The translations under genes and the position numbers were made by a program. 64,000 nucleotides of DNA from Asterias rubens (taxonomy: Eukaryota > Echinodermata > Asteroidea > Forcipulatida > Asteriidae), in assembly GCF_902459465.1 (NCBI RefSeq), contig NC_047072.1:15481776-15545775 (forward strand), written 5' to 3'. Under the pieces are notes generated by a model. That model ran no database searches and was not told the origin of the DNA. It was given only the letters and a program-made list of their open reading frames with translations. Shown piece after piece: positions 43,268 to 58,200 of this stretch. Position 1 is the first letter of the stretch; each line of letters starts with the position of its first letter.

Positions 43268-46200
43268 CAGGCCTCGACCTCTGCAGCGGCCACCAGCGGC
43301 CATTGCCGTGATGCCCCAGCGAATTGCCGTGAAGCCCTTTTAAAAATCACGTACCTTACGGCCACTTGGCCGTTGTGCCCTTTTTCATTGATTCCATAAC
43401 ATTATTTATTCGAAAATGTTATTTAATATTAACATTGTGACCCATTTGATTTATATGGAGGTAAAATTCGGAACGTACGATCCCGCACACTAGTTTTCAC
43501 AATGCTGATTCTGTGCACTAAAAAATGTGTCGAGAACGTGGCATGGTAACCATATCAAACTTAGTTGAGCTGTTTACTACTAAAAACGAAGCACCAGACT
43601 ACTCCAATGTATAAACTCGCCACAAGTCCCTACACTAAATTACGCATTTTTGCACTGATTTGTCTATCAAGATCTGTATTTGTAGCGGATGGGGCGGGGG
43701 AGGCGCGCGGCCGGGGACTGGATACAGTCTATGTTTTTCCCCTGGCTATTTCGCTGGTGTCCAAGGCTTGTACTGGATTAATGTTTGTGACCCACCACTA
43801 CCAGTGATCTGCCTGCCTTGCGACTGTTTTTCATTGCCAAACACATGTTTGTGTACACACAACAAGCGTGGAGTTGTAAAACGTCAAAATCGGACTAAAT
43901 GGAGGTAACGGCAGAGCCCTAATTTTGGAAATCATCATACTCCATCAAGTTCATTATAGATCAGCATGCCATCCCACAAAGGATGCAAAAATAAGCAGGA
44001 AGGCGAAAGGGCTGGAGTGCTGGCAGCAAAGTGCCAACTTTAGAAGCATTTTTAAATTACGTGCGTTTGTTTACATTTTTATAGTATTTATTTAGCGCAG
44101 TCTAGCGTGGCAGGCAAAATACAACTTACAAGTTTAGCTAAATGCTAGGCCAATTATTTTGTGCTAAGGGGTTCGTTTTTAATTTTCATAATCATATTTA
44201 TATAATAGAAAAAGAAAAAAAAAAAAAAAATCCAAATCATCGGATTTAGCTGAGCCTCCGGGTTGTTGGTGGGTTTTTGGCGTGGGCTGGGTGGACCCGT
44301 TTGTCGCGCAGAGATGGGGTAGTGGTGAGCCAGAGACTAATTGATCTTTTTTTCTTCAGATTGGCATGCAGGGAACTAATTTTCTTAATATTTTTTTCTG
44401 TATGATTTTTTCAACAATTCTTTGTTCTGGAGCAATGATTTGTTTTCAGATGAGCAGAAGGGAGTTTTATTAAGTCGATGAATAAGGGGAGGGGGTAAGG
44501 GGTAAAATGGGGCAAGTTAATTACTGGGGTAATCGTTTGCAATTCGAGTGCTGCAAAAAAACTGTAAATAATTCAGAAACAAATATTTTTAAACTTTTAT
44601 TTAATTTCAGTTGCATAGCATGTAAACAGCGACAATGAAATAAATATGGGTTGGAAAGTTGACCACCATCTTGAAATCAGTGGAAAGTATATTAACATAA
44701 TCATCAACAAATAAAGGTTTGAAAATGGCCGTGGTGCCCTTTCAGTTGGCCTTGGTGCCCCTTTCTTTTTTAGAGCTTTTGAGGCCAAGTGGCCTTGCCC
44801 CTCTGAAGCTAAAGGTTGAGGCCTGATTGATTGATTGCATATTGCGCCACAGCACCTTGTAAACAATTACACAATGCTTTAAAGGAATAGGTTTCATACT
44901 TCAAATCATAGCTCCACGTACCTTGCAGGAAGAAGACTGTGCGCTTTGATACGCTCCTTGGGGGTTTGATAAAGGGCTATATAAGAACCGAGGAGTTTTA
45001 TATTATTGATTGATTGATTGATGGATTGATTGGTTGAATCATTTCTAAACTAGATGATGTATCAGTCAAGGACTCCTCTCAGCTCATATCATGGTGTCAA
45101 AGCAATCATATTAACCTGGTTGTGGTTGGACCGGAGGCTCCACTGGCTGCAGGAATCACAGATACACTCACAGCAGCTGGTATTGACTGCTTTGGACCAA
45201 CGAGGGCAGCAGCACAGATAGAATCCAGTAAAGAATACGCAAAGGGGTTCATGGACAGACATGGGATTCCTACAGCAAGATGGAAAGCTTTCTCTGATGC
45301 AGAGTCTGCTTGTCATCATATTATGAGGTACACCAAGTTTGATTCATCTGTCGGGTTGTTTGGGATTCATGAAACTTCACCTTGTTTCTTAGTTGAAGAT
45401 AAGTAGGATTTGAAACTTTGCATGGTGGAAATACGATATGGAAAGGTTTGCGGTAACACCATGTAATGACTATCTCTAATGAGTTGGGGTGGTTCTGAAA
45501 TAAACCGTTGGTTTCAACTCGACGGTTCGATCAGTATGCTCTGATTGTCTTCTGGAGAAGGCTTAGTTGAAGATGTTTTTCTAAAGATATTTGTTTAAAT
45601 ATACAATATTTTCAAAGTAGTGAGTTGTATAACCCCTCACAAAGATTCTGCCATTTTACTGGTTTAGAGAGCATCACATGATAAGTCTAAGTCTTAAAAC
45701 TGAATACTTTATTAGCGCATTCACCACATGATAATCACATGACAGGCTGGCATAGTTTATCTATCATTCAAAATCATAATGGATAATATTTAATGGTCAC
45801 ATGGTAGGAGGGTTAAGAGATTTCTAATTTTGTCTGTCAACCTTTTGTTAATGCTATCATTGTATGATTCTGTTTGTGATTGTCTTTCTAGTGCAGAGTA
45901 CCAAGCGTTAGTAGTGAAAGCCAGTGGATTAGCAGCAGGTAAAGGTGTGATTGTAGCGTGTACCAGGGAAGAAGCGTGTCAAGCAGTCAGGGACATCATT
46001 CAGGTAACGGACAAAGGCAATCTTTACATTCTCCAATCCATCATGGAGAAGTTTTGTTTTTTGTTTTTTATATATGCAAGTTGCCAGACACACAAGGCCT
46101 GAAAGCCACTTCAAGGTGTAGGCTACAAATCAACCATTTTTCCAGGGGCCATTGCCACCTACTCCTGGGGCTGAGACAGGGTTACCCCCTTTACAGTCCA

Positions 46201-49200
46201 TACATATGTAGGTTTGGGTATCAGCCATCGGAAGCCTGGCTGATAGAACAGAAAGCACTACCTCCCCAACTTTACGAAGCAGTCATGATTAAGTGTCTTA
46301 CTTATCACTAGTGTTCAGAAGAATGTGTTGAGGATAACACTCGGGGGAGTCCTAGACAGTTGGGCTAGTCAGCTTATCCTTTTACTAGTGGTGTATCTTT
46401 CTCTAATATTATCTAGTGGGAAAACTGACTGGTTCAAGTTGACTCATTTAGCACTGTTTTCATTTCAACTGTGTTGTATTTTCAATTAGCAGGTTTTTCA
46501 TTTCTACTGTTAAGCAAAGTTTGATTCTACTGTGTTGTATTTTGATGTATTTTATCAAGGTGTCTAGAAAACACTTGGTGATGGTTTTGGTTAAGACAAT
46601 GTTTATTTTTGATTGCAGGATAAATTGTTTGGAGAAGCTGGAGAGAGGGTTGTGATTGAGGAGCTTCTAAAAGGCCAAGAAGTCTCTGTAAGTAAATCTC
46701 CAAAGCCAATTGGATTTCTTTATTTTTGAGAAACTGCACTGAGGTGTATTGATTATAGATTTATAAGTAATTGATTATCAACAATATGATTTGTTGATGT
46801 ATGTGTTTTTTGGAATGTGTATTGATTATAGATTTATAGGTAATTAATTATCGGCAATAACATTTGTCGTTGTATCTATTTTGTTTAAAATGTAAACATA
46901 GCGCACACTTAATCGCCATCTGTTGGTGAAGTGTGTGTTTAAGAAAATTCATGCTTAAAGTTTTTTAAAATTTCGTCACACTCAACATTTTGCTCTGGTA
47001 TATTCAGATATTGTAGAATATGAATGCTTTGTGTATTGATGGAATATAGTGTGGTTCTACTCTAATGAAATGCTAACTGAATTATTCTAAACCTTGCTTT
47101 GTGTTTTGTAGTTTACTCAGAGTCTGAGATGTTTTGTAGTTTACTCAGAGTCTGAGATGTTTTTTTGTCATTTCAGGTCTTGGCATTTTGTGATGGGACG
47201 CATTTTGCACCGATGCCCCCTGCTCAGGATCATAAGAGAGTAGGGGAGGGGGACACCGGTCCTAACACAGGAGGCATGGGGGCATATTGCCCCTGTCCAC
47301 AGGTAACAATTGATTTAAGGAAATCATGGCTTAAGAGGCTTGGTTTGATAAAGAGCTAAGATTGATCTTAAGTTATGTACCAATCTTAAATGCTAAGCAA
47401 ATTGTGATGTCACGTTACAAATTACTGTGGTGATATTGATAACTCATCTTAAGTTGAATCATAGTTCTTTGGGTTTAATTTAATTCACTGCTGACTTCAA
47501 AGTTCTACACTAACAGCGTTCTGTAAAGTTTGTATTCTATCAGCAGCTAGCGAGGAACTTCACTGCGAGCTTGGCTGTGAAATTAAGCCCTGATGCTTGA
47601 AAGATGTAGTTGCCCCCTGGCCATTACCTTGGTGCTCCTTGAAATATGCCAGTAAATAGTTTAATTTCCCTCATTCAGGTGCCCTTTACTGATGAAAACG
47701 GCCTTGCCCTGCAAGAATGAAGAATAAGAGCGTTTTAGATGGGTCTAAGATTTGAGATGGATGCATGCATCTTTGACTTGAGACAAACTAGTAGCACTTC
47801 TTAAACAAACAGATATTGCTCACCAGAATTGCTTGACAAATGTTAACAACTTAAACACCATGTAATGTTCAATACTGTCCAACCCAAGGCATAGGTGACT
47901 AGTGTGTAAAGCCCTCACCTCTCACAACTGTGGCCCTGGTTCTATTCCTGGTTGGGGCCGTAATGTGAGTAAAAGTCAGCATTGGTTCTCTTCTATTCCT
48001 GGTTAGGGCCGTAATGTGAGTCAAAGTCAGCATTGGTTCTCTTCTATTCCTGGTTAGGGCCGTAATGTGAGTCAAAGTCAGCATTGGTTCTCTTCTATTC
48101 CTGGTTAGGGCTGTAATGTGAGTCAAAGTCAGCATTGGTTCTCTTCTATTCCTGGTTAGGGCTGTAATGTGAGTCAAAGTCAGCATTGGTTCTCTTCTAT
48201 TCCTGGTTAGGGCCGTAATGTGAGTCAAAGTCAGCATTGGTTCTCTTCTATTCCTGGTTAGGGCTGTAATGTGAGTCAAAGTCAGCATTGGTTCTCTTCT
48301 ATTCCTGGTTAGGGCCGTAATGTGAGTCAAAGTCAGCATTGGTTCTCTTCTATTCCTGGTTAGGGCCGTAATGTGAGTCAAAGTCAGCATTGGTTCTCTT
48401 CTATTCCTGGTTAGGGCTGTAATGTGAGTCAAAGTCAGCATTGGTTCTCTTCTATTCCTGGTTAGGGCCGTAATGTGAGTCAAAGTCAGCATTGGTTCTC
48501 TTCTATTCCTGGTTAGGGCTGTAATGTGAGTCAAAGTCAGCATTGGTTCTCTTCTATTCCTGGTTAGGGCCGTAATGTGAGTCAAAGTCAGCATTGGTTC
48601 TCTTCTATTCCTGGTTAGGGCTGTAATGTGAGTCAAAGTCAGCATTGGTTCTCTTCTATTCCTGGTTAGGGCTGTAATGTGAGTCAAAGTCAGCATTGGT
48701 TCTCTTCTATTCCTGGTTAGGGCTGTAATGTGAGTCAAAGTCAGCATTGGTTCTCTTCTATTCCTGGTTAGGGCCGTAATGTGAGTCAAAGTCAGCATTG
48801 GTTCTCTTCTATTCCTGGTTAAAGCCGTAATGTGAGTCAAAGTCAGCATTGGTTCTCTTCTATTCCTGGTTAGGGCTGTAATGTGAGTCAAAGTCAGCAT
48901 TGGTTCTCTTCTATTCCTGGTTAGGGCTGTAATGTGAGTCAAAGTCAGCATTGGTTCTCTTCTATTCCTGGTTAGGGCCGTAATGTGAGTCAAAGTCAGC
49001 ATTGGTTCTCTTCTATTCCTGGTTAAAGCCGTAATGTGAGTCAAAGTCAGCATTGGTTCTCTTCTATTCCTGGTTAGGGCCGTAATGTGAGTCAAAGTCA
49101 GCATTGGTTCTCTTCTATTCCTGGTTAGGGCCGTAATGTGAGTCAAAGTCAGCATTGGTTCTCTTCTATTCCTGGTTAGGGCCGTAATGTGAGTCAAAGT

Positions 49201-52200
49201 CAGCATTGGTTCTCTTCTATTCCTGGTTAGGGCCGTAATGTGAGTCAAAGTCAGCATTGGTTCTCTTCTATTCCTGGTTAGGGCCGTAATGTGAGTCAAA
49301 GTCAGCATTGGTTCTCTTCTATTCCTGGTTAAAGCCGTAATGTGAGTCAAAGTCAACATTGGTTCTCTTCTATTCCTGGTTAGGGCTGTAATGTGAGTCA
49401 AAGTCAGCATTGGTTCTCTTCTATTCCTGGTTAGGGCCGTAATGTGAGTCAAAGTCAGCATTGGTTCTCTTCTATTCCTGGTTAGGGCTGTAATGTGAGT
49501 CAAAGTCAGCATTGGTTCTCTTCTATTCCTGGTTAGGGCCGTAATGTGAGTCAAAGTCAGCATTGGTTCTCTTCTATTCCTGGTTAAAGCCGTAATGTGA
49601 GTCAAAGTCAGCATTGGTTCTCTTCTATTCCTGGTTAAAGCCGTAATGTGAGTCAAAGTCAGCATTGGTTCTCTTCTATTCCTGGTTAGGGCCGTAATGT
49701 GAGTCAAAGTCAGCATTGGTTCTCTTCTATTCCTGGTTAGGGCCGTAATGTGAGTCAAAGTCAGCATTGGTTCTCTTCTATTCCTGGTTAGGGCCGTAAT
49801 GTGAGTCAAAGTCAGCATTGGTTCTCTTAGCCCATATTTTTTCCTTTCATTCTAAAAATTCAACACTTTTGATTTCTGGCTGTGCTTTGTGGTCATGTAT
49901 GGTTCTATATAGCTAGACCACGTAGTAGCCGCGTCCTTTGCAATTTCGCTTCTTAGCTACAAGTACAGATAATTAGCCAAATTATAATTACTTAGATGAT
50001 GATATCAAATACCACAGTATACTTTCTGGTGATATAGCGTGATGGTGAATTTGGGTATTGATACAAGCTTCCTTTGTATATTTATCTAGTCATTTATTTT
50101 GTGTGAAGGTGTCCGGTGATGTGCTGAAATGTATCCATGATGCGATACTACACAAGGCAGTAGTAGGCTTGAAGGCAGAGGGCAGACCATACAAAGGTAA
50201 CCATTTTATATCACTGGGTAAATAAGTGAATTAATTCTTATCCTCTAGTTTTCAAAAACGCACAAACAAAACCCACATGTGATAATGCCATCAAATGTGG
50301 CGGTCACAACAATCTATTTATTGTATTTCTACCATGCAAACCTTTTAAAGAGAGCGTCATTTTACTGCCATTTGGAGAAGAGAGGGTCACAACAATCTAT
50401 TTATTGTATTTCTACCATGCAAACCTTTTAAAGAGAGCGCCATTTTACTGCCATTTGGAGGAAAGAGGGTCACAACAATCTATTTATTGTATTTCTACCA
50501 TGCAAACCTTTTAAAGAGAGCGCCATTTTACTGCCATTTGGAGGAAAGAGGGTCACAACAATCTATTTATTGTATTTCTACCATGCAAACCTTTTAAAGA
50601 GAGCGCCATTTTACTGCCATTTGGAGGAAAGAGGGTCACAACAATCTATTTATTGTATTTCTACCATGCAAACCTTTTAAAGAGAGCGTCATTTTACTGC
50701 CATTTGGAGGAAAGAGGGTCACAACAATCTATTTATTGTATTTCTACCATGCAAACCTTTTAAAGAGAGCGCCATTTTACTGCCATTTGGAGGAAAGAGG
50801 GCAATATGTATTTAGTTTTTATGTCAAGTTTTTTTTAAATGATGTGAAAGACGCAGATTTGTTGTCTTCTGAGATGGAGTGTTATATGTTGCCGATGTAG
50901 ACAAGTTGTTTGGGTGTCGCTGCTATTTAGGGGACCTTGTAGTGCAATTGCACAAGGCTACGACATAAGGTTTTTTCCTATTTCTGACTGTTCAGTATTG
51001 GCATTTATGTAAACGGCTGTACTTTCTGACTACAGGGATTTTATATGCCGGCCTAATGCTAACGTCTAACGGACCTCGCGTCTTAGAGTTCAACTGTCGT
51101 TTTGGAGACCCAGAAGTCCAGGTGGTTCTACCACTGCTCAAGAGTGATTTGTATCTGACATGTAAAGCATGTGTCCATGGTAACCTACCCAATGCACTGC
51201 CTAGTTTCCATGACAACATGAGCGCTGTAGCTGTGGTCAAGGCTAGTGGAGGGTACCCAGGCTCTTACAAGAAGGGAGTTGAAATAACAGGTAAAATAGT
51301 CTTTTTCCAGCAGTCTGAGAGCACCAGGGCCCAATTTCATAAGGCTTTTTAAGAACAAAATGTTGCCAAGCAATGCTCTGCTAAGTAGAAATGAGCAGGA
51401 TACCAGTCACATATGGTACATGTGACACGGTAGTTTGGCTAGTAACCTTATTCTGGTAAGCATAACTTTGTTTTGCTTAGCATGTTCTTGTGCTTAAACA
51501 GCTCTGTTAAATTGTGCCCTGATTGTCAATGGGTTTTTTCCATACATTTCTAAGCCGTTAGTGTATCCTTTCTTATACATGGATGCCTGTTACAAAGTAA
51601 AACTTGTATAGTAAGGTTTGGGGTTACACCACAGGGCTCGAATTTGGGGGAAAAATCCATAAGACCGCAGGGCTTGTTGCTCAGAATTTTTACTGGATCG
51701 GAAGATTTTTTACAAGACCAAAATTTTATTAGGAAAAAAAAAAGTTAACACGATAGAACAGCAGGCCTTTTTCATCCCTTAGGAGGCTTTTTTTTTGCTG
51801 TGAAACCCAATCAATAAAGTTCCATATACCTACTTCACGTCATTCTTGCCGCCTAAAAAAAAAATCCAATTTGACAGGCAAATCACCAACAAAACACTGC
51901 AACGTGCAGCATTCATAAAAAGATCGTCATAAAAAGATTGACCAAATATTTGACAGCAGTAGTCAGAAGCTCATCACTGTTGGTAGCCATACTTAGCAAG
52001 ACATTTGGCAACAAGACCTTACTTTTAATCCATGCAACACAGGGATGTGTGGTATTGCAACCAGACCTTCTTATAATGCAAATTTAATACTCCTTTGTAA
52101 GGTATCAGACTTTACACATGGTCAGTGGTAAAAAAAACATCGCTGTACTAAGGTGTGCTGCCGCGCCGGGTACCAACACATCACTCCCTCGTCCCCGCTC

Positions 52201-55200
52201 GATCACTCCCCGGGTGCATAAACATAAATGGTTTGAGACTAGATGTACAAGGTGTGGGCATGAGTAAACTGAATGGAAAACTTGTATGCAGCCTGATGCA
52301 CGTGAAAAAAGGACGGATTGACGTTCCGCAGGCGTGCTCAGAACACTGATTTGACGACAAGTGAAACAAAAACTTTTATTTTAAATGAGATTGAAATACA
52401 TTTTTTAATGAAAGAAAATATATTTCATATAATTATTTGTAATAGTAACTATATTAGTATGCATAAAAAAAAACACAAGACCGCCGGACTTGTTCGGCAT
52501 AAAGTTTACTGGACCGAAGCTAAAATCACTGGCCTCGGGCCTGCGGTCCAGCGTGAAATTCGAACCCTGGACCATGTAATGATAATCTCTATTTGAGTTG
52601 GGTTTGTTCTGAAAAGAACTCTTGAGATTTCCACCTTGGTAAATTTGAAATCCTACTTAAAGTAGAACCTCTTAGTCTCTTTTATAAACTACAACAATGG
52701 AGAGTAAGCCCAACTTTCTAGAATATTGTGCATAAGTGAAACATAATTCCACTGTACATTCAGCGTTCGACCTTAACGCATTCGACCTTTCAGCGTTCGA
52801 AAATGTAACGAATTTGCATCAATTGTTCTTGTGACGTCATGCAAGTAATGGTGGCTTCTTATTGGCCAGCAACTCACCACGCTAATGTATTATGCATTAC
52901 ATTTTCTCCCACCAAAATCGTTGGCAAATGAAAGAAAAACAAAAGGCCCCTGAAAACGAGTTGGTAAAGGCGCTTCGCGGCTTCGCCGCTCGCGGTGATA
53001 GTCTTTTTTCGTGCGTTACATTTTTGGGGCTGTGCATGCTATCCGGTGTGCTGCGTGCTCCTTGACTAAAGGCTAGGAAGACTTGGGTTCTAGAATGCAA
53101 TTATGTGTTAAACAAAGGCGCGGTTGATTTTGCTGCTTTTAAAAACATTTTTTAAATGAAAATTTTGTTCACCGACCATTCCATACACATAATTGAACAA
53201 AATACCGTAAAACTTATAGGCTTCTTCATGGATTTTGCAACTACTTTGATGTCTACTTTATGTTGGGGGTTTACTTTTTCTGGACGAAAGTGAGAAGATT
53301 TTGGGAACTTCGGTAGATGTATTATGTTTATGAACACTTTATAAAACTACAATAATAGGCAATGTTTATACATGATAAAATAACTTGAGCGATCGCACGT
53401 AACCCTCCCCACCGTAGATTTGAAGGCAATACATAAAAAGTTTATGATATTTTAAGTCTGCTTTAAAGTGTTTTTGTTTGTTTAGTAAAACACTATTTTT
53501 TTTCATAACAAAGATCTTCTTACTAGGAATACTTTGATGTCGAGTGCTTACAATAAACCCTGGACTAAAAAAACTACCTTAATAAAGATCATATTAAATT
53601 TTCCAATTTGCTCTGACAAATAATTTGACCTATTTTTAAATTAATTTTAATAATATTGTTATTACATTTTTATATTGGTAATTGTCAAAGACTAGCCTTC
53701 ACAGTTGGTGTATCTCAACATATGCATAAAATAACAAACCTGTGAAAATTTGAGCTCAATCGGTCATCGAACTTGCGAGATAATAATGAAAGAAAAAACA
53801 CCCTTGTCACACAGAGTTCTGTGCGTTTAGATGGTTGATTTTGAGGTCTCGAAATCAAATTCGTGGAAAATTACTTCTTTCTCGAAAACTATGGCACTTC
53901 AGAGGGAGCCGTTTCTCACAATGTTTTGTACCATCAATCTCTCCCCATTACTCGTCACCAAGAAAGGTTTTATGCTAATAATTATTTTTAGTAATTACCA
54001 ATAGTGTCCACTGCCTTTAAAGAAAAAATACTCTCAAATTAATGAGCCCCCTTTCGAACACAATAAGAAGTTGACGTTGCAATTCATGTTGAGTTTTGAA
54101 ATAGCGACGATTGGAAATCGAGCAGTTGGTATACAACAGTATACTAATAGTTTGTTTTTTTTTTATAAAAAAAAATTGACGGACCAGTCAGAAACCTGGC
54201 GGACCAGTGAAAAATCAAGCCAACTGGTCCTGCTGGCCAGTTGAAAAAAAAGTTAAGGGCAACCCCTGACATTGTTCTCACCTCACACAAACCGTTGCCA
54301 GAATTACATTGGAAATGTTTTGTGCTAGTCTTTCTGTGATGTTTGGAATGATACATAACTATACCAGGTTCATAGAGTATGGATCTGCACAGTACACAGT
54401 CAACCCTCCTACTGTTTGACCATTTAATATCATCCACCATGGTTTATAATAAGGGAATAAAAGGGTAGCAACGAGTTCTTAAACGGCCGTTAAAAACCGG
54501 CAGGGTCGTTGCCACACTCAAGCCTTTATCGCACGGCAGCGACCCTGCAAGGTTGTAAACGGATGTTTAAGAACGAGTCACCACTCTTTTATTCTCATTC
54601 ATAAATGCCCCTTTGTTAAAAAACCTTTAAAAATATACAATTATAGACACTTTGACAATTGAAAGTTCGAGGTTTTAAATATATTTTTCAAAAACTTTGT
54701 GAAATAATCTGTTTGATGCGCGTGGGTTGTGTGTATGTGCGCATGCTTGTTGTGTGTACACGAACGCGTTAGACATAGATTACGCGCTGGTACTAATAGC
54801 TGCTATGAATTGCGTTCTGTGTGATAATATTGGTGTATGCTCATGCCGACACGCGGAAGCCAGCCGGTTATAGCTCCAGCTGGTCATTATCAACCATTTA
54901 AACACCCCCACGTGACACGCTCTCCACCAATAGGAGTAGAGAAACTGTCTTGGGTATTTATGAATGATAGATAAAAAATGCCAGCTTGCACAATAAACCC
55001 ATGTATGTTATATGCCACCACACAGAACCTGTGCAGTTGAAGGTTTTGAATTTGTTTGTCAACTCGCTGGAAATATTACAAATAAAATTTTCAAAATGTG
55101 ATTGATACATATTTTCACATTATTCATTATATATATTTTTGTTTTAAAGGTTTGGACAAGGTTGATGAGCTAGGTCAGATGGTGTTTCATGCTGGAACAG

Positions 55201-58200
55201 CTATCAGAGATAACAAGGTCGTCACCTCTGGTGGGCGTGTCTTAACTAATGTAGCCATGGCAACAGATCTTCGATTGGCTGCTGGTCAAGCACAGAAAGG
55301 AGCAGAGTCCATTCAGTTTGAGGGGGGATTCCATCGGAAGGACATAGCTCTCAAGGGGTGTGAGTTCCTCCAGAAAAAGAAGTAAATAATCCGCTCAATA
55401 TTCTCATTTTACAGCCAGAGTACAACTTAGTGTCCCATCTGACGAACCAAGCAATTATGGTTAAGTACATACCTGAGTCCATTATTACGTGAAACAAACT
55501 CAAACCAACTTGTTTTCTGCTTTTGAATATTTATCAACCAGTTGTTAACATGCCAATAATTTTGTATTTTTACGTCTAATTGAATGACCAGAATAATTAG
55601 AGGTGAAAATACAGTTTCGCTGAGTATTTTCTGTGGATCGTGGTTCCAATCCCAACGGTCTTTCTGGATTGGGTTTTCAGTCCCTACCTGATTGAGTGGA
55701 TTTTTCCCATCAGGGTTTTTCCTTCCATATTGGAAACTAAACATGTCTTCATCAATATCAATTCATCCCGTTATTGGTGCTTAAGATTTTATATTGTTAC
55801 AAATTCATCCCGTTATTGGTGCTTAAGATTGTATATCGTTACCAATTCATCCCGTTATTGGTGCTTAAGATTTTATATCGTTACCAATTCATCCCGTTAT
55901 TGGTGCTTAAGATTTTATATCTTTACCAATTCATCCCGTTATTGGTGCTTAAGATTTTATATCATTACCAATTCATCCCGTTATTGGTGGTTAAGATTTT
56001 ATATCGTTACCAATTCATCCCGTTATTGGTGCTTAAGATTTTATATCGTTACCAATTCATCCCGTTATTGGTGCTTAAGATTTTATATCGTTACCAATTC
56101 ATCCCGTTATTGGTGGTTAAGATTTTATATCGTTACCAATTCATCCCGTTATTGGTGATTAAGATTTTATATCGTTACCAATTCATCCCATTATTGGTGC
56201 TTAAGATTTTATATCGTTACCAATTCATCCCGTTATTGGTGCTTAAGATTTTATATCGTTACCAATTCATCCCGTTATTGGTGCTTAAGATTTTATATCG
56301 TTACCAATTCATCCCGTTATTGGTGCTAAGATTTTATATCCACTACCTTATGGAGACCGAGAACAAAACAGAAAAGTGAACACAAAAGTGGGAATTCTAG
56401 TGACTGGGGTGCTCAACAAAGAATACAAAGTCTATCGGAGGTTCTTAACTAAGTGGGAATTTTAGTGACTGGGGTGCTCAACAAAGAATACAAAGTCTAT
56501 CGGAGGTTCTTAACTAAGTGGGAATTCTAGTGACTGGGGTGCTCAACAAAGAATACAAAGTCTATCGGAGGTTCTTAATTAAGTGGGAATTCTAGTGACT
56601 GGGGTGCTCAACAAAGAATACAAAGTCTATCGGAGGTTCTTAACTAAGTGGGAATTCTAGTGACTGGGGTGCTCAACAAAGAATACAAAGTCTATCGGAG
56701 GTTCTTAACTACAGGGACAAAGAGAATAAGAAACTCTGTCTCTTCAAAGATGCAAACAATGTTGTTTGTTAATTTTTTTTTTTACCCATACACCGTGTTA
56801 GCACTGTATACTCGGTACTTTCCCGAGTCCTGTGAACAAATATCACAGGCATATTACTAGTGTGGGATTCGAACCCACAACCCTTGCAATTCTAGAGCAG
56901 TGTCTTATCAACTAGACTAACGAGATTGCCCAGTAGCTAGAGGCAGTTCGAACCCTATGTTTTAGCAGCGGGTACTGCAACGTTGTTTGGTTCGTAATCA
57001 AATCTAAATAAATTTGTTGTAATGATTTTCTTCTAAGGTCTTCTAAGTTATGTGGTTTGACGTATGCTGACTGTGGTGTAGACATCAATGCTGGTACTGC
57101 GTTAGTGGAAGCAATAAAACCATTAGCCGTTAGTACATCACGACCTGGTTGCCATGCTTCACTTGGAGGCTTCGGTGGCTTGTTTGATCTCAAGGCAGCT
57201 GGTTTTAAAGACCCAATCCTCGTCTCTGGTACCGATGGAGTTGGCACTAAGTTAAAGGTTTGTTTAAATCATGACAATGGGGCAAATCTTTATGAGTGCT
57301 GAAGAGTAGAATTTGGTGTACATAATGGAACAACGGTCCCCACGGCATTATTCTTTGTTCAACTGGGTTCACTCATGGGAATTCTTTAGAAAAGGAAATA
57401 ATAGAACAACTAAAACAAGTCCCCTCAACCTGACCTAGGCGTTTAAACAGCCGTGTGTGGGTTGGAGTGTTTGGGTGAACATATCTTCATGTTGATTGAG
57501 TTCGGGCGGTGTGTTCTTGGATGCTCAGGAACATGTAGGATTGCTGTTGGTGTATCTTCCACTCACACAATGACAATGATGATGTAGCGCCATTTTGCAC
57601 AGTGTTGTTCTCAACTGATCCCTGCTGCAAGGAGGTGTGTGATCTTGTTTTGAGTGCATTGTACTTTGATCGTGTTCTCATTGTTCAAGCGTGAGAACAG
57701 CGCACTCATGCCAAGAACACACCTCCTGAACGTGGCCATTGAAACCTTTTTATTTATATTTTGATTGATATATTTCAGATTGCACAGTCATGCGGTCTTC
57801 ATAAGACAGTGGGCATAGATTTAGTGGCTATGTGTGTGAATGATATCCTTGCACACGGTGCTGAGGCCCTCTTCTTCCTGGACTACTTTGCGTGTGGCAA
57901 GCTGGATGTAGGCGTGGCTAGGGATGTTGTGAGTGGGGTGGCCGAAGGCTGCAAAATGGCCGGATGTGCATTACTAGGTAAACTTAATTACAAAAGACAT
58001 GACATCATAATATTTTAAATATATCAAGTAATAAACCACAAGGAGACTGAGCATTGAATGTTTGTGTTTTGTTTTGTTGTGTTTTTGATAGGAGGAGAGA
58101 CTGCAGAGATGCCTGGTATGTACCAAGCAGGGGATTATGACCTCGCTGGGTTTGCCGTCGGTGCCGTAGAGCGTCAACAATTACTCCCTCGTACTTCAGA

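Noticed and set aside
47899-49818. 639-codon open frame of 17-residue repeats on the minus strand
   Set aside because: Produced by a 51-bp intronic minisatellite whose period is a multiple of three; it lies inside GART intron 5 on the opposite strand.
47935-49827. TTAGGG hexamers suggesting interstitial telomere sequence
   Set aside because: One hexamer per 51-bp unit in unrelated context, and often mutated to TTAAAG; not a telomeric array.
55640-56379. Overlapping 172- and 201-codon open frames
   Set aside because: Both are readings of the 42-bp tandem array in GART intron 8.
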